DNA of 50,473 bases, taken from contig CAAEVC010000049.1 in NCBI GenBank assembly GCA_900759415.1, positions 1-50,473 of the forward strand, read 5' to 3'. The notes beneath the pieces are model-generated. The model was not told the origin of the DNA. It made no database searches and saw nothing but the letters and a program-made list of their open reading frames with translations. Shown here piece after piece: positions 24,556 through 32,491 of the stretch. Both the position numbers and the translations under genes were made by a program. Source of the stretch: an uncultured Dialister sp. GTDB taxonomy: Bacteria > Bacillota > Negativicutes > Veillonellales > Dialisteraceae. Positions within the stretch are counted from its first letter, which is position 1. The number at the start of each line of letters is the position of its first letter.

Positions 24556-24924
24556 TTAGAGCACTTCCGGAGCCAGGGAAATGATCTTCATGAAATCTCT
24601 TTCACGGAGTTCTCTTGCTACCGGTCCAAAAATACGTGTTCCTACCGGGCTCTTGTCATCTTTAATAATAACAACTGCGTTTTCATCAAAGCGGATATGG
24701 GATCCGTCGCTGCGGCTGACACCGCTTACAGAACGAACAACAACAGCTTTAACTACCTGGCCCTTCTTAACAACGCCGCCGGGGGTTGCATCTTTGACCG
24801 TGCAAACCACAATATCACCGATATTGCCGCTTTTACGGAAGGAACCACCCAGAACTTTAATAACCAGGACGTTCTTAGCACCGGTATTATCTGCAACGTT
24901 GAGTCTGCTTTCCTGCTGAATCAT
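24556..24924 (-). CDS. rplN: Ribosomal protein L14 (uL14)
   Basis: 122 residues. It opens MIQQESRLNVADNTGAK, has GGVVKKGQVVKAVVVRS, and ends REKDFMKIISLAPEVL-like (here RERDFMKI). It sits at the subunit interface. Confidence 0.97.
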   Translation of the reverse strand: MIQQESRLNVADNTGAKNVLVIKVLGGSFRKSGNIGDIVVCTVKDATPGGVVKKGQVVKAVVVRSVSGVSRSDGSHIRFDENAVVIIKDDKSPVGTRIFGPVARELRERDFMKIISLAPEVL

Positions 24925-24956
24925 CGTGCCTATCCTCCTATAATTATCTATCTATA

Positions 24957-25217
24957 TCAGTTCTGACGGGCAACGATTTTCTCAACTCTCCAACGCTTGT
25001 CGCGAGACAGCGGGCGAGTTTCGACGATGCGTACGGTATCACCGACACGGCATTCGTTGTTTTCGTCATGCGCTTTGAACTTGGTTGTGGTATTAATTGA
25101 TTTTTTGTACAGCTTGTGGGGAACTTTACGTTCTACAGCAACAACAACGGTCTTATCCATTTTATCGCTGACAACAATTCCCTGGCGCACCTTGCGCAAC
25201 TTTCTTTCTTCTGCCAC
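24957..25217 (-). CDS. rpsQ: Ribosomal protein S17 (uS17)
   Basis: 86 residues, OB fold. QGIVVSDKMDKTVVVAVER and ETRPLSRDKRWRVEKIV are diagnostic. It binds 16S rRNA early in assembly. Confidence 0.97.
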   Translation of the reverse strand: MAEERKLRKVRQGIVVSDKMDKTVVVAVERKVPHKLYKKSINTTTKFKAHDENNECRVGDTVRIVETRPLSRDKRWRVEKIVARQN

Positions 25218-25243
25218 GTTGAGATCCTCCTTTGGATAAACCG

Positions 25244-25450
25244 TTATGCCTTCTTGGCAGCCTTCAATTCTTCTTCACGCTGAACAGTTTTGATTCTAGC
25301 GATGGTCTTCTTTACTTCACGAATACGCATCGGATTTTCAAGCTGTCCTGTAGCGAGCTGAAAACGGAGGTTAAACAGTTCTTCCTTTAAGCCGGCAACC
25401 TTTTCATCTAATTCGGCAGTGCTCAGGTTACGAATTTCATTGACCTTCAT
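25244..25450 (-). CDS. rpmC: Ribosomal protein L29 (uL29)
   Basis: A 68-residue helical hairpin protein. I set the start at the ATG at 25450 (MKVNEIRNLSTAELDEK), since AGGTG lies six bases upstream. A GTG at 25459 in the same frame would add three residues and overlap rplP further. The start overlaps the region just after the rplP stop, so translation is probably coupled. Confidence 0.95.
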   Translation of the reverse strand: MKVNEIRNLSTAELDEKVAGLKEELFNLRFQLATGQLENPMRIREVKKTIARIKTVQREEELKAAKKA

Positions 25451-25451
25451 T

Positions 25452-25877
25452 TTATTCACCTGCCACTTCTTGTCCTTTAACTACAAACTTTGTCTTGATC
25501 GGCAGCTTATGGCCAGCAAGGCGCATAGCTTCCTTAGCAGCTTCAGCGGAGATGCCGCCCATTTCGAACATAACACGGCCAGGTCTTACAACGGCTACCC
25601 AGTATTCTACTGCGCCTTTACCGGAACCCTGACGAGTGCCAATCGGTTTTGCGGAAACCGGTTTGTCCGGGAAAATTTTAATCCAGACTTTGCCGCCACG
25701 CTTGGTATAACGGGTCATAGCAATACGGGCTGCTTCAATCTGACGGCTGGTGATCCAGGAAGGTTCCAGGGCTACCAGGCCGAAATCACCGTAAGTAACG
25801 GTGTTGCCGCGGGATTCTTTGCCTTTCATACGGCCGCGGAACTGTTTACGATATTTTGTACGCTTTGGAATTAACAT
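25452..25877 (-). CDS. rplP: Ribosomal protein L16 (uL16)
   Basis: 141 residues. PKRTKYRKQFRGRMKGKESR at the start and the GKGAVEYWVAVVRPGRVMFE segment are typical. It helps position A-site tRNA. Its ATG shares one base with the rpsC stop (TGATG). Confidence 0.97.
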   Translation of the reverse strand: MLIPKRTKYRKQFRGRMKGKESRGNTVTYGDFGLVALEPSWITSRQIEAARIAMTRYTKRGGKVWIKIFPDKPVSAKPIGTRQGSGKGAVEYWVAVVRPGRVMFEMGGISAEAAKEAMRLAGHKLPIKTKFVVKGQEVAGE

Positions 25878-26638
25878 CAGGAATCACTCCTTTCAGAGTT
25901 TCTCTGTCTGCGTTCTCTGCGATCTCCGCGACGGCCGCCTCTTCTGTTGCCGTCATGACGTGGAGCTCTGTCCTTGCTGGTGCGGATGTTTTCATTTTCA
26001 TCAACAACCTGTCCAGGAGCGAGTTCACCTTTGTAGATCCAGACTTTAACGCCGATTGCACCATAAGTAGTATGAGCGGTGGTTACACCGTAGTCAATGT
26101 TGGCACGGAGAGTCTGAAGAGGAATGGAACCTTCACGGTAGCTTTCGCTGCGGGCGATTTCTGCGCCGCCGAGACGACCGGAAACGGTAACCTTGATCCC
26201 CTTAGCACCAGCGCGCATGGTTCTGCCAACAGCCTGTTTTACTGCACGGCGGAAGCCAATTCTCTTTTCCAGCTGGGCAGCGATGTTTTCGCCAACCAGG
26301 ATAGCGCTCATATCGGTGGATTTGATTTCGAGGATATCGATATCAACTTCTTTATCTGTTACAGCAGTGAGTGCTTTCTTAATATCTTCAATACCTGTGC
26401 CGCCACGGCCGATGACCATGCCCGGTTTTGCGGTATAAATAGCAAGCTTAACTCTGTTGCCTACGCGTTTAATGCCAATCTTGGAAATGCCTGCTACGAA
26501 CAGGTGCTTCTTTAAAAACTGGCGGATTTTGGCATCTTCCACAAGCAGTGCAGCATAATCTTTTTCTGCAAACCATTTGGAATCCCAGTCATCGATCACG
26601 CCTACACGCATTCCATGCGGATTAACTTTCTGACCCAA
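25877..26638 (-). CDS. rpsC: Ribosomal protein S3 (uS3) with an Arg-rich C-terminal tail
   Basis: 253 residues. It has a KH domain at about 40-110 (AKPGMVIGRGGTGIEDIKKA) and a C-terminal domain ending near residue 218. Beyond the common core it carries a tail of about 30 residues, rich in Arg, Asp, Gly and Asn (for example RRGGRRGDRRERRQR), longer than in E. coli (233) or B. subtilis (218). S3 lines the mRNA entry tunnel. The tail is a lineage feature of unknown role. Confidence 0.97.
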   Translation of the reverse strand: MGQKVNPHGMRVGVIDDWDSKWFAEKDYAALLVEDAKIRQFLKKHLFVAGISKIGIKRVGNRVKLAIYTAKPGMVIGRGGTGIEDIKKALTAVTDKEVDIDILEIKSTDMSAILVGENIAAQLEKRIGFRRAVKQAVGRTMRAGAKGIKVTVSGRLGGAEIARSESYREGSIPLQTLRANIDYGVTTAHTTYGAIGVKVWIYKGELAPGQVVDENENIRTSKDRAPRHDGNRRGGRRGDRRERRQRNSERSDS

Positions 26639-26656
26639 AACGTTTCCCTCCTTCGA

Positions 26657-26992
26657 TTACTCTTTTTCAGAAACTTTTACCGTCAGTGTGCTGGTACGTT
26701 TCATAATCCCGAAAGCCTGTCCACGGGAACGTGGATGTACACGCTTCATAATCGGGCCTGCATCTACAAAAATTGTGGAGATGTAGAGATTATCAATGTT
26801 CATGTTATTGTTGTTTTCTGCGTTTGCCATAGCACTTCTCAGAGTCTTTTCAACTACGATAGAAGCAGCTTTGTGGGTATTGCGCAGAATGGAGATAGCT
26901 TCTCCCGCTTTTTTACCGCGGACAAGGTTTGCTACGATGCGAACCTTGCGGGGAGAAATGCGGACATTTCTTGCAATTGCCTGAACTTCCAT
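26657..26992 (-). CDS. rplV: Ribosomal protein L22 (uL22)
   Basis: 111 residues. RNVRISPRKVRIVANLVRGK opens it and the MKRTSTLTVKVSEKE end follows the usual basic hairpin that reaches into the exit tunnel. Confidence 0.97.
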   Translation of the reverse strand: MEVQAIARNVRISPRKVRIVANLVRGKKAGEAISILRNTHKAASIVVEKTLRSAMANAENNNNMNIDNLYISTIFVDAGPIMKRVHPRSRGQAFGIMKRTSTLTVKVSEKE

Positions 26993-27006
26993 TTTATTCC
27001 TCCCTC

Positions 27007-27276
27007 TTATTTCTTATCGCTCTTGTTATGGCCTTTGAAAGTACGGGTTGGAGCGAATTCTCCAAGTTTATGGCCAACCATATCTTCAGTGATGTAAACC
27101 GGTACATGCTTTCTTCCGTCGTGAATCGCAATGGTGTGACCTACGAAGCTCGGAAGGATAGTAGAAGCACGGGACCAGGTTTTAACAACTTTTTTATCAT
27201 TAGCTGCGTTCAGTGCGTCAATCTTCTTTACCAGAGAGAATGCGACGAACGGGCCTTTTTTAACGGATCTGGACAC
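27007..27276 (-). CDS. rpsS: Ribosomal protein S19 (uS19)
   Basis: 89 residues. SRSVKKGPFVAFSLVKKI starts it and HKLGEFAPTRTFKGH ends it. It lies in the head of the small subunit with S13. Confidence 0.97.
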   Translation of the reverse strand: MSRSVKKGPFVAFSLVKKIDALNAANDKKVVKTWSRASTILPSFVGHTIAIHDGRKHVPVYITEDMVGHKLGEFAPTRTFKGHNKSDKK

Positions 27277-27293
27277 TTTTACTCCTCCTTATC

Positions 27294-28121
27294 TTATTTA
27301 CGTCTCTTAACAATCAGTTTGGTAGACGCTTTTCTGTTGTCGCGGGTCTTCACGCCGTAAGCCGGTTTGCCCCATGGGGTAACTGGACGCTTACGTCCGA
27401 CAGGAGATTTACCTTCGCCGCCGCCATGCGGATGGTCATTCGGGTTCATTACTACGCCGCGGTTAGCCGGACGTACGCCGAGCCAGCGGTTTCTACCTGC
27501 TTTACCAAGGGTGATGTTTTCATGATCTTCATTACCAACAACACCGATTGTTGCACGGCAACGGATGTGTACTCTGCGGAGTTCACCGGAAGGCAGACGA
27601 AGCAGTGCATAGTCTCCTTCTTTAGCCATCAGCTGAGCGCTTGCACCAGCGGAACGAACCATCTGGCCGCCTTTGCCGATTTTCAGTTCTACGTTGTGAA
27701 CGATAGTACCGAGAGGAATGTTGGTGAATGGCAGGCAGTTGCCTACTTTAATATCGGATTCCGGGCCGCTGGTGATTACGTCGCCAACCTTCAGTCCTTT
27801 TGGAGCGAGGATGTAGCGTTTTTCACCATCTGCATAGTGCAGAAGAGCGATACGGCAGGTACGGTTCGGATCGTATTCGATAGTAGCTACTGTTGCCGGA
27901 ATGTTATCTTTATTTCTCTTGAAATCGATGATTCTGTACTGACGTTTATGACCGCCGCCCTGATGGCGAACTGTCATTTTGCCGGAGCCATTGCGACCGC
28001 CATGATTATGAACAGGAGCCAGAAGGGATTTTTCTGGTCTGTCTGTTGTGATTTCATCAAAAGTGGAAACGGTCATCTGACGGCGTCCGGGAGTGTACGG
28101 TTTAAATGATTTATAAGCCAT
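27294..28121 (-). CDS. rplB: Ribosomal protein L2 (uL2)
   Basis: 275 residues. Key segments are RNNHGRIT-equivalent NHGGRNGSGKMTVRHQGGG and the C-terminal RGVVMNPNDHPHGGGEGKSP, whose His lies near the peptidyl transferase centre. Confidence 0.97.
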   Translation of the reverse strand: MAYKSFKPYTPGRRQMTVSTFDEITTDRPEKSLLAPVHNHGGRNGSGKMTVRHQGGGHKRQYRIIDFKRNKDNIPATVATIEYDPNRTCRIALLHYADGEKRYILAPKGLKVGDVITSGPESDIKVGNCLPFTNIPLGTIVHNVELKIGKGGQMVRSAGASAQLMAKEGDYALLRLPSGELRRVHIRCRATIGVVGNEDHENITLGKAGRNRWLGVRPANRGVVMNPNDHPHGGGEGKSPVGRKRPVTPWGKPAYGVKTRDNRKASTKLIVKRRK

Positions 28122-28137
28122 TTATTTTACTCCTCCT

Positions 28138-28419
28138 TTACGCTTCGAAGAGCTCAATTGTTTCGCCCGGTCTGAGTGTAACAATTGCTTTCTTCCAATC
28201 ACTGCGACGACCCTGGGTGCGGCCCAGACGTTTCATCTTGCCTTCATAACGCATGGTGTTCACAGCCTGAACTTTTACTTTGAAAATCTGTTCTACAGCC
28301 TGACGGATTTCAACTTTGGTTGCCGCGAGCGGTACACGGAAAGTGTACTTGCGTTCTTCCATGAGAGCTGTGGTCTTTTCAGTAATAATCGGTTTAATGA
28401 GGATGTCACGTGCGTCCAT
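28138..28419 (-). CDS. rplW: Ribosomal protein L23 (uL23)
   Basis: 93 residues. DILIKPIITEKTTALMEE at the start is typical. It docks trigger factor and SRP at the tunnel exit. Its ATG shares one base with the rplD stop (TAATG). Confidence 0.97.
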   Translation of the reverse strand: MDARDILIKPIITEKTTALMEERKYTFRVPLAATKVEIRQAVEQIFKVKVQAVNTMRYEGKMKRLGRTQGRRSDWKKAIVTLRPGETIELFEA

Positions 28420-29042
28420 TATGCGAGTACCTCCTCAATCTTCTTGACAGCTTCCTGAGTCAGGAACAGTTTATCGTAATTTACAATATCATAGATGTTA
28501 ATTCCGCTTGGAGCGTAAGCTTTTACGCCAGGAATGTTTCTAGCAGAAAGAACAGTATTGTTTACGGCTTCGCCGCCGTCAACAATCAGAGATTTGCCAG
28601 CTTCAAAAGCAGCAAGCATTTTTACAACGTCCTTGGTCTTTGGAGCGTCAAAATGAATGGAATCGATGACGATCAGTTCATTTGCTCGAAGCTTTTCGGA
28701 CAGTGCAGACTTAACAGCCAGCTGACGAGCCTTTCTCGGCATAGCCTTTGCATGGCTTCTTGGAGTCGGTCCAAATACTGTACCGCCGCCAACCCAGAGT
28801 GGAGAACGGATAGATCCGACTCTGGCGCGACCGGTGCCTTTCTGTTTCCAAGGTTTTCTGCCGCCGCCGCGAACTAAACCTCTTGTCTTTGTGGCGTGTG
28901 TGCCAAGACGTTCATTAGCCATCTGACGCACAACTGCCTGATGAATAACAGCTTCGTTGTATTCTACACCGAATACACTGTCATTCAGCTCTATTTCACC
29001 GGTGGTTTCGCCGGCTACATTATACAGCTTTACTTTCGGCAT
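28419..29042 (-). CDS. rplD: Ribosomal protein L4 (uL4)
   Basis: 207 residues. The tunnel-reaching loop RGGGRKPWKQKGTGRARVGS is clear. In E. coli L4 also represses its own S10 operon via the mRNA leader; the leader hairpins upstream of rpsJ here might be tested for that, but similarity is not visible. Confidence 0.97.
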   Translation of the reverse strand: MPKVKLYNVAGETTGEIELNDSVFGVEYNEAVIHQAVVRQMANERLGTHATKTRGLVRGGGRKPWKQKGTGRARVGSIRSPLWVGGGTVFGPTPRSHAKAMPRKARQLAVKSALSEKLRANELIVIDSIHFDAPKTKDVVKMLAAFEAGKSLIVDGGEAVNNTVLSARNIPGVKAYAPSGINIYDIVNYDKLFLTQEAVKKIEEVLA

Positions 29043-29092
29043 TGAGATGTTCCTCCCTTAATCAGAACAATTTTCTGTTGTTCCAGACAATA

Positions 29093-29734
29093 TTATTTTA
29101 CAGGCTTAACAGTTTCCTGTACCATGACGAGGCTTCCCTTAGCACCTGGGATCCCGCCTTTGACAAGCATGAGATTACGGGCAGTATCAACTCTTACTAC
29201 CTGAAGATGCTGAACAGTAACTCTTTCGCCGCCGAGCTGTCCTGCCATCTTCTTGCCTTTAAATACTCTGCCGCCGCCGCCAGACATACGAGCGCCGAGG
29301 GATGCGGTCTGACGATGGTTCTTGGAGCCGTGGCTTTCCGGACCACGCTGGTGATTGTGACGTTTAATGGTGCCGGCAAAACCTTTACCACGGCTGGTGC
29401 CGATTACGTCTACAATTTCGCCTTCTGCGAAGATATCAGCAGCCAGAGTTTGGCCTACTGTGTAAGACGGCTTTTCAGCGAGTCTATATTCACGCAGATG
29501 TTTTACTGGTTCAATACCAGCCTTTTCAAACTGACCTTTAACAGGTTTTGTCAAATGCTTTTCTTTAACAGCGCCGTAGCCGAGCTGAATAGCATTGTAG
29601 CCGTCGCTTTCTACAGTTTTAACAGCTGCTACCACATTTGGCAGTACTTCAATAACACTTACCGGAACCAGGTCGCCGTTTTCAGCAAATACCTGAGACA
29701 TTCCTAATTTTGTTCCCAAAATAGCCTTAGACAT
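29093..29734 (-). CDS. rplC: Ribosomal protein L3 (uL3)
   Basis: 213 residues. AILGTKLGMSQVFAENGDLV opens it and RGKGFAGTIKRHNHQRGPE is the conserved internal segment near the methylated Gln region. It follows rpsJ by 12 bases. Confidence 0.97.
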   Translation of the reverse strand: MSKAILGTKLGMSQVFAENGDLVPVSVIEVLPNVVAAVKTVESDGYNAIQLGYGAVKEKHLTKPVKGQFEKAGIEPVKHLREYRLAEKPSYTVGQTLAADIFAEGEIVDVIGTSRGKGFAGTIKRHNHQRGPESHGSKNHRQTASLGARMSGGGGRVFKGKKMAGQLGGERVTVQHLQVVRVDTARNLMLVKGGIPGAKGSLVMVQETVKPVK

Positions 29735-29746
29735 CTTTGCACCTCC

Positions 29747-30058
29747 TTACAGTTTAATATCAATGCTGACGCCAGCTGGGAGTTCCAGTCTCATCAGCGC
29801 ATCCGCGGTCTTCTTAGATGGATCGAGGATGTCAATAAGTCTCTTGTGAATACGCATTTCAAACTGTTCACGGCTGTCTTTGTTGACATGCGGAGAACGA
29901 AGAATGGTGTACACATTCCGTTCGGTTGGGAGCGGAATCGGACCGGACACGCGGGAACCAGTTCTCTTTGCAGTTTCCGCGATCTTCGCTGCGCTCTGAT
30001 CAACAGCTTTGTGATCATAGCCCTTCAGGCGAATTCTGATTTTTTCCTGTTTCGACAT
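29747..30058 (-). CDS. rpsJ: Ribosomal protein S10 (uS10)
   Basis: 103 residues, the first gene of the supercluster. KIRIRLKGYDHKAVDQSA and GPIPLPTERNVYTILRSPHV are diagnostic. S10 is also the NusE antitermination factor. AGGAGG lies just upstream of the ATG. Confidence 0.97.
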   Translation of the reverse strand: MSKQEKIRIRLKGYDHKAVDQSAAKIAETAKRTGSRVSGPIPLPTERNVYTILRSPHVNKDSREQFEMRIHKRLIDILDPSKKTADALMRLELPAGVSIDIKL

Positions 30059-30063
30059 TAGAA

Positions 30064-30198
30064 TAAACCTCCTACGTTCATTTCCTGAATGAACTGCTCC
30101 GTGGAAATTCCCCTGCTTTGCAGGCCACCTTCCACTTCATAGTTTTGACTGAATCCCGTCTTCCCCGTCGCCCTCGTACGATGGCGGAAAACGTTCAG
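30064..30198 (-). promoter_or_regulatory. S10 operon mRNA leader with hairpins
   Basis: The roughly 140-base untranslated leader holds a 7-bp perfect hairpin GTTCATT / AATGAAC just before the AGGAGG of rpsJ, and a second hairpin CCTGC / GCAGG further up. Such placement could control access of ribosomes or RNA polymerase pausing. Regulation by a ribosomal protein is an inference by analogy only. Confidence 0.5.
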
Positions 30199-30205
30199 CC
30201 TTTAA

Positions 30206-30234
30206 ATAATACTATTTTCCAACCCATAATGCAA
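30206..30234 (-). promoter_or_regulatory. Promoter of the S10-spc-alpha cluster
   Basis: On the minus strand, -35 TTGCAT (30229-30234) and -10 TATTAT (30206-30211) are spaced 17 bases apart. Upstream is A/T-rich, as expected for a strong ribosomal promoter. Transcription should begin near 30198. Confidence 0.72.
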
Positions 30235-30688
30235 TAGGTTAATCAAATTCTAATGAATTTTTTCAAAAATCCCGTATGAATGATAAACACTGGCTTCATA
30301 GGTTTAGGTCTACCTTATTTTAACATAAACACGCTACCGTGTGTATACCGTTTTTCATGAAATTTTGATGAAAATTTCGATTTTCATCTATATGTTCCCC
30401 TTTTTTCACAAAATTCCCTCTTTTCCCTTCCTCTTTCAGCAAAAAAGACAAATCAACATGCACCATACCCCTGAATAGAAAGCCCGGATGCTTGAGAGAG
30501 AGGCGGGCCAGAACGATGAGCCATAGTAAAACTTTACCGTTCAGAGCCCCCATGCAGTCATCCATCTGTCCGCGTTCCGTTATCCGTCAGGCTTCATAAT
30601 TACAAACAGTCTTTACAACCTTCCAGGGACTCTATCTTTTCCATAAATTGCTTTCAAATGTAAAAGGATAGCGAAGAGTATGACTCAC

Positions 30689-30773
30689 ATAGTGAGGAAA
30701 ACCGCACCATGTTAGATAGAAGTACATCATCGATATCTGCCAGGCTATAATTCATCAGCGAAGCTGATACCAT
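30689..30773 (+). repeat. Fragment of the mosaic repeat
   Basis: It reads GAGGAAAACCGCACCATG, then CAGGCTATAATTCATCAGCG, then AAGCTGATACC, the distal module order of copies A and B, though the GCGCCGTTATCCG block is degraded. Confidence 0.55.
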
Positions 30774-30820
30774 TTCAGTCTAAAGTCTGACGTCTTAAAG
30801 TCTGATAGTCTGGTAAGGAA
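30774..30820 (-). repeat. 7-bp-period repeat island (CAGACNN type)
   Basis: On the minus strand CAGAC recurs in 7- to 8-base steps (CAGACTA, CAGACTT, AAGACGT, CAGACTT). It joins the GATACC end of a mosaic repeat fragment. Confidence 0.65.
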
Positions 30821-31017
30821 CCTCTTGTCTCCCCTCTCTTTTCTCTTCACTGTCTTTGTTGACAGATCCATTCTCCCTTTATTGCCATCCTTTATCAATT
30901 TGCGGACTATATGTCTTTACAACAGCCCCGGGATCTGCCTTGTGCAGCCGTAAGCGCTGATAGGGAGGGCTTATATATGTATTATATATAGGACCTTCAG
31001 CGGGTGAACCATATATA

Positions 31018-31026
31018 TGTTATAAT
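31018..31026 (+). promoter_or_regulatory. Extended -10 promoter of the B3/B4 gene
   Basis: TGTTATAAT gives a perfect -10 with the extended TG. No good -35 lies 17 bases upstream. Transcription would start near 31033, leaving a short leader with GGAGG eight bases before the ATG at 31056. Confidence 0.6.
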
Positions 31027-31055
31027 AGCCAGTGTAAGAAACGGAGGTATATATA

Positions 31056-31796
31056 ATGAAAGTCACTTATGACCAGTCTTTATTTGATAACATTCCCGGC
31101 TTATGCGTGGGAATCCTGGCCATCCGGGCAGCGGACAACCGGAATACCAATCTGGAAGCGGAAGCATTCCGCCGGCGCTGCTGCACTGAAGCCAATCTGC
31201 TCCTCAAGATGAATCCTTCCATGGCCGATGAAGAAATCGGAAGATACAGGAATACCCTCACTCATCTGGGTGAAGAAGATGCCACCCCTTCCCTGGAAGT
31301 GCTTTTCAGAGAGTATAAGAAAGCTCTTGGCATTGAAGAAGAAAGAGAAGCCGGCGAATCTGATGATTTTGAAATCCTTGCCCAGCCAAAGGCTGCCAAT
31401 CTGGATGAACTGGCAGGTTCTGATCTCCTTCCCCGCACCAATCCTATGATGGATATCATCCGGGGCGGCATGCTGAAATTCCACGTGGACATCCATGCTT
31501 TTGATATGAAAGACGGAAAGACTCCCCTTGTGATTGAAAAGAAAGATAATGAATGGCAGGTCACCTTTGGCGGTGAAACCGCCTGCCACCACTGGTATGG
31601 AGAAACAGGAATCGCAGCCACAATCACGAAAGATTCGGAAAACATCCTCATCCTCATCACGGGCTTTGCACCAAACAGAAAGAAAGTGGCAGCTGCAAGA
31701 AATGAACTGGCCCGCCGCATGAAATCTGCATTTGACCGCTCTGTAGAAGTAGGCTGGATTGAAGGGACGACTCATGAATTCGAATCAGCCCTCTAA
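31056..31796 (+). CDS. B3/B4 (PheRS beta-like) domain protein
   Basis: 246 residues, resembling stand-alone proteins with the B3/B4 domain of phenylalanyl-tRNA synthetase beta. IPGLCVGILAIRAADNR at the N-terminus, TPSLEVLFREYKK in the middle, RTNPMMDIIRGGMLKFHVD as the domain core, then CHHWYGETGIAATITKD. In PheRS this domain edits mischarged tRNA; stand-alone members are assumed to bind amino acids or tRNA, but their role is not settled. It overlaps the next gene by 23 bases, so the two are made together. GGAGG precedes the start. Confidence 0.7.
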   Translation: MKVTYDQSLFDNIPGLCVGILAIRAADNRNTNLEAEAFRRRCCTEANLLLKMNPSMADEEIGRYRNTLTHLGEEDATPSLEVLFREYKKALGIEEEREAGESDDFEILAQPKAANLDELAGSDLLPRTNPMMDIIRGGMLKFHVDIHAFDMKDGKTPLVIEKKDNEWQVTFGGETACHHWYGETGIAATITKDSENILILITGFAPNRKKVAAARNELARRMKSAFDRSVEVGWIEGTTHEFESAL

Positions 31797-32367
31797 GGGA
31801 CTTTACGCCGCCATCGATTTTGAAACTGCCTACTGGGGTCCTGCCAGTGCCTGCTCTCTGGGCATTGTAATAAGCGATGGCAGACAAATCGTAGACGAAT
31901 GGTACCATCTCATCCAGCCGGCCTCCCTTGATTTCAATGCAGGCTGCATCATGGTGAACGGCATCTACCCGGAAGACGTGGCAGAAGAAAAAAGATTTCC
32001 TGCATTCTTTGAAGAAATCGCCAGCCGTCTGGAAGGGACCATCGTATTTGCCCATAATGCCCGCTTCGATATGGGTGTCCTTGCCTCCGCTCTGGATACC
32101 TATCATCTGCCGGACATTCACTTCCTCTATGGTGACACCGTCGCCCTTTCAAGGAAACTCTGGGCAGACATGAAAAATCACAAACTGAACACCGTAGCCG
32201 GAGGACTGGGATTTGATTTCCGCCACCATCAGGCCCTCGATGATGCGAGAGCCTGTGAATACATCGTCCGCAAAGGACTGGAAGAATCAGGATCTTCCAC
32301 CATTGAAGAGATGATGATGAAAACAGGACAGAAACTGAAAAAATTCGCTGTAAAAAGAAGCAGTTAA
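31774..32367 (+). CDS. DnaQ-like DEDDh 3'-5' exonuclease
   Basis: 197 residues from the ATG at 31774 (GGGA five to nine bases upstream); a TTG at 31759 is less likely. The DEDDh catalytic set is visible: AIDFETA (Asp, Glu) near residue 15-19, FAHNARFD (Asp) near 90-97, and HQALDDARAC (His, Asp) near 157-162. It should remove 3' nucleotides from DNA or RNA. It is too short to be a Pol III-fused form, so it is a stand-alone epsilon-like enzyme. Its stop codon lies inside the first bases of a strong terminator. Confidence 0.88.
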   Translation: MNSNQPSKGLYAAIDFETAYWGPASACSLGIVISDGRQIVDEWYHLIQPASLDFNAGCIMVNGIYPEDVAEEKRFPAFFEEIASRLEGTIVFAHNARFDMGVLASALDTYHLPDIHFLYGDTVALSRKLWADMKNHKLNTVAGGLGFDFRHHQALDDARACEYIVRKGLEESGSSTIEEMMMKTGQKLKKFAVKRSS

Positions 32368-32408
32368 AAAAGCTGTGAAAGAATGATATCATTCTTTCAC
32401 AGCTTTTT
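32366..32408 (+). terminator. Strong palindromic terminator after the exonuclease gene
   Basis: Nearly perfect 20-bp stem beginning AAAAAGCTGTGAAAG and ending CTTTCACAGCTTTTT, starting within the stop codon. It can act in both directions and separates this unit from the convergent decarboxylase operon. Confidence 0.9.
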
Positions 32409-32410
32409 CA

Positions 32411-32459
32411 GTGATGAGCTATGAGCCCAGAGTTTTAAGCGGTCAGCGCCGCTGATGAG
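32411..32459 (+). repeat. 7-bp-period repeat island (GAGNNNN type)
   Basis: GAGCTAT, GAGCCCA, GAGTTTT, AAGCGGT and CAGCGCC follow in 7-bp phase directly after the terminator, ending in GCTGATGAG. It is shared between two convergent units. Confidence 0.7.
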
Positions 32460-32491
32460 ACCCGGATGATATACAACTTGTGGCAGAGTTA

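Larger units (their letters stand above)
30235..31017. other. Long spacer between the S10 promoter and the B3/B4 gene, no gene
   Basis: No credible coding region. An 81-codon minus frame at 30320-30565 lacks a ribosome site and recognisable features. Fragments of the mosaic repeat lie at about 30562-30592 and 30689-30773, a 7-bp CAGAC island at 30774-30820, and an AT-rich tract with partial dyad symmetry at 30970-31025. Confidence 0.55.

Noticed and set aside
30320..30565. Minus-strand open frame of 81 codons in the spacer upstream of rpsJ
   Set aside because: No ribosome site, no recognisable domain and unusual composition. I treat it as chance.
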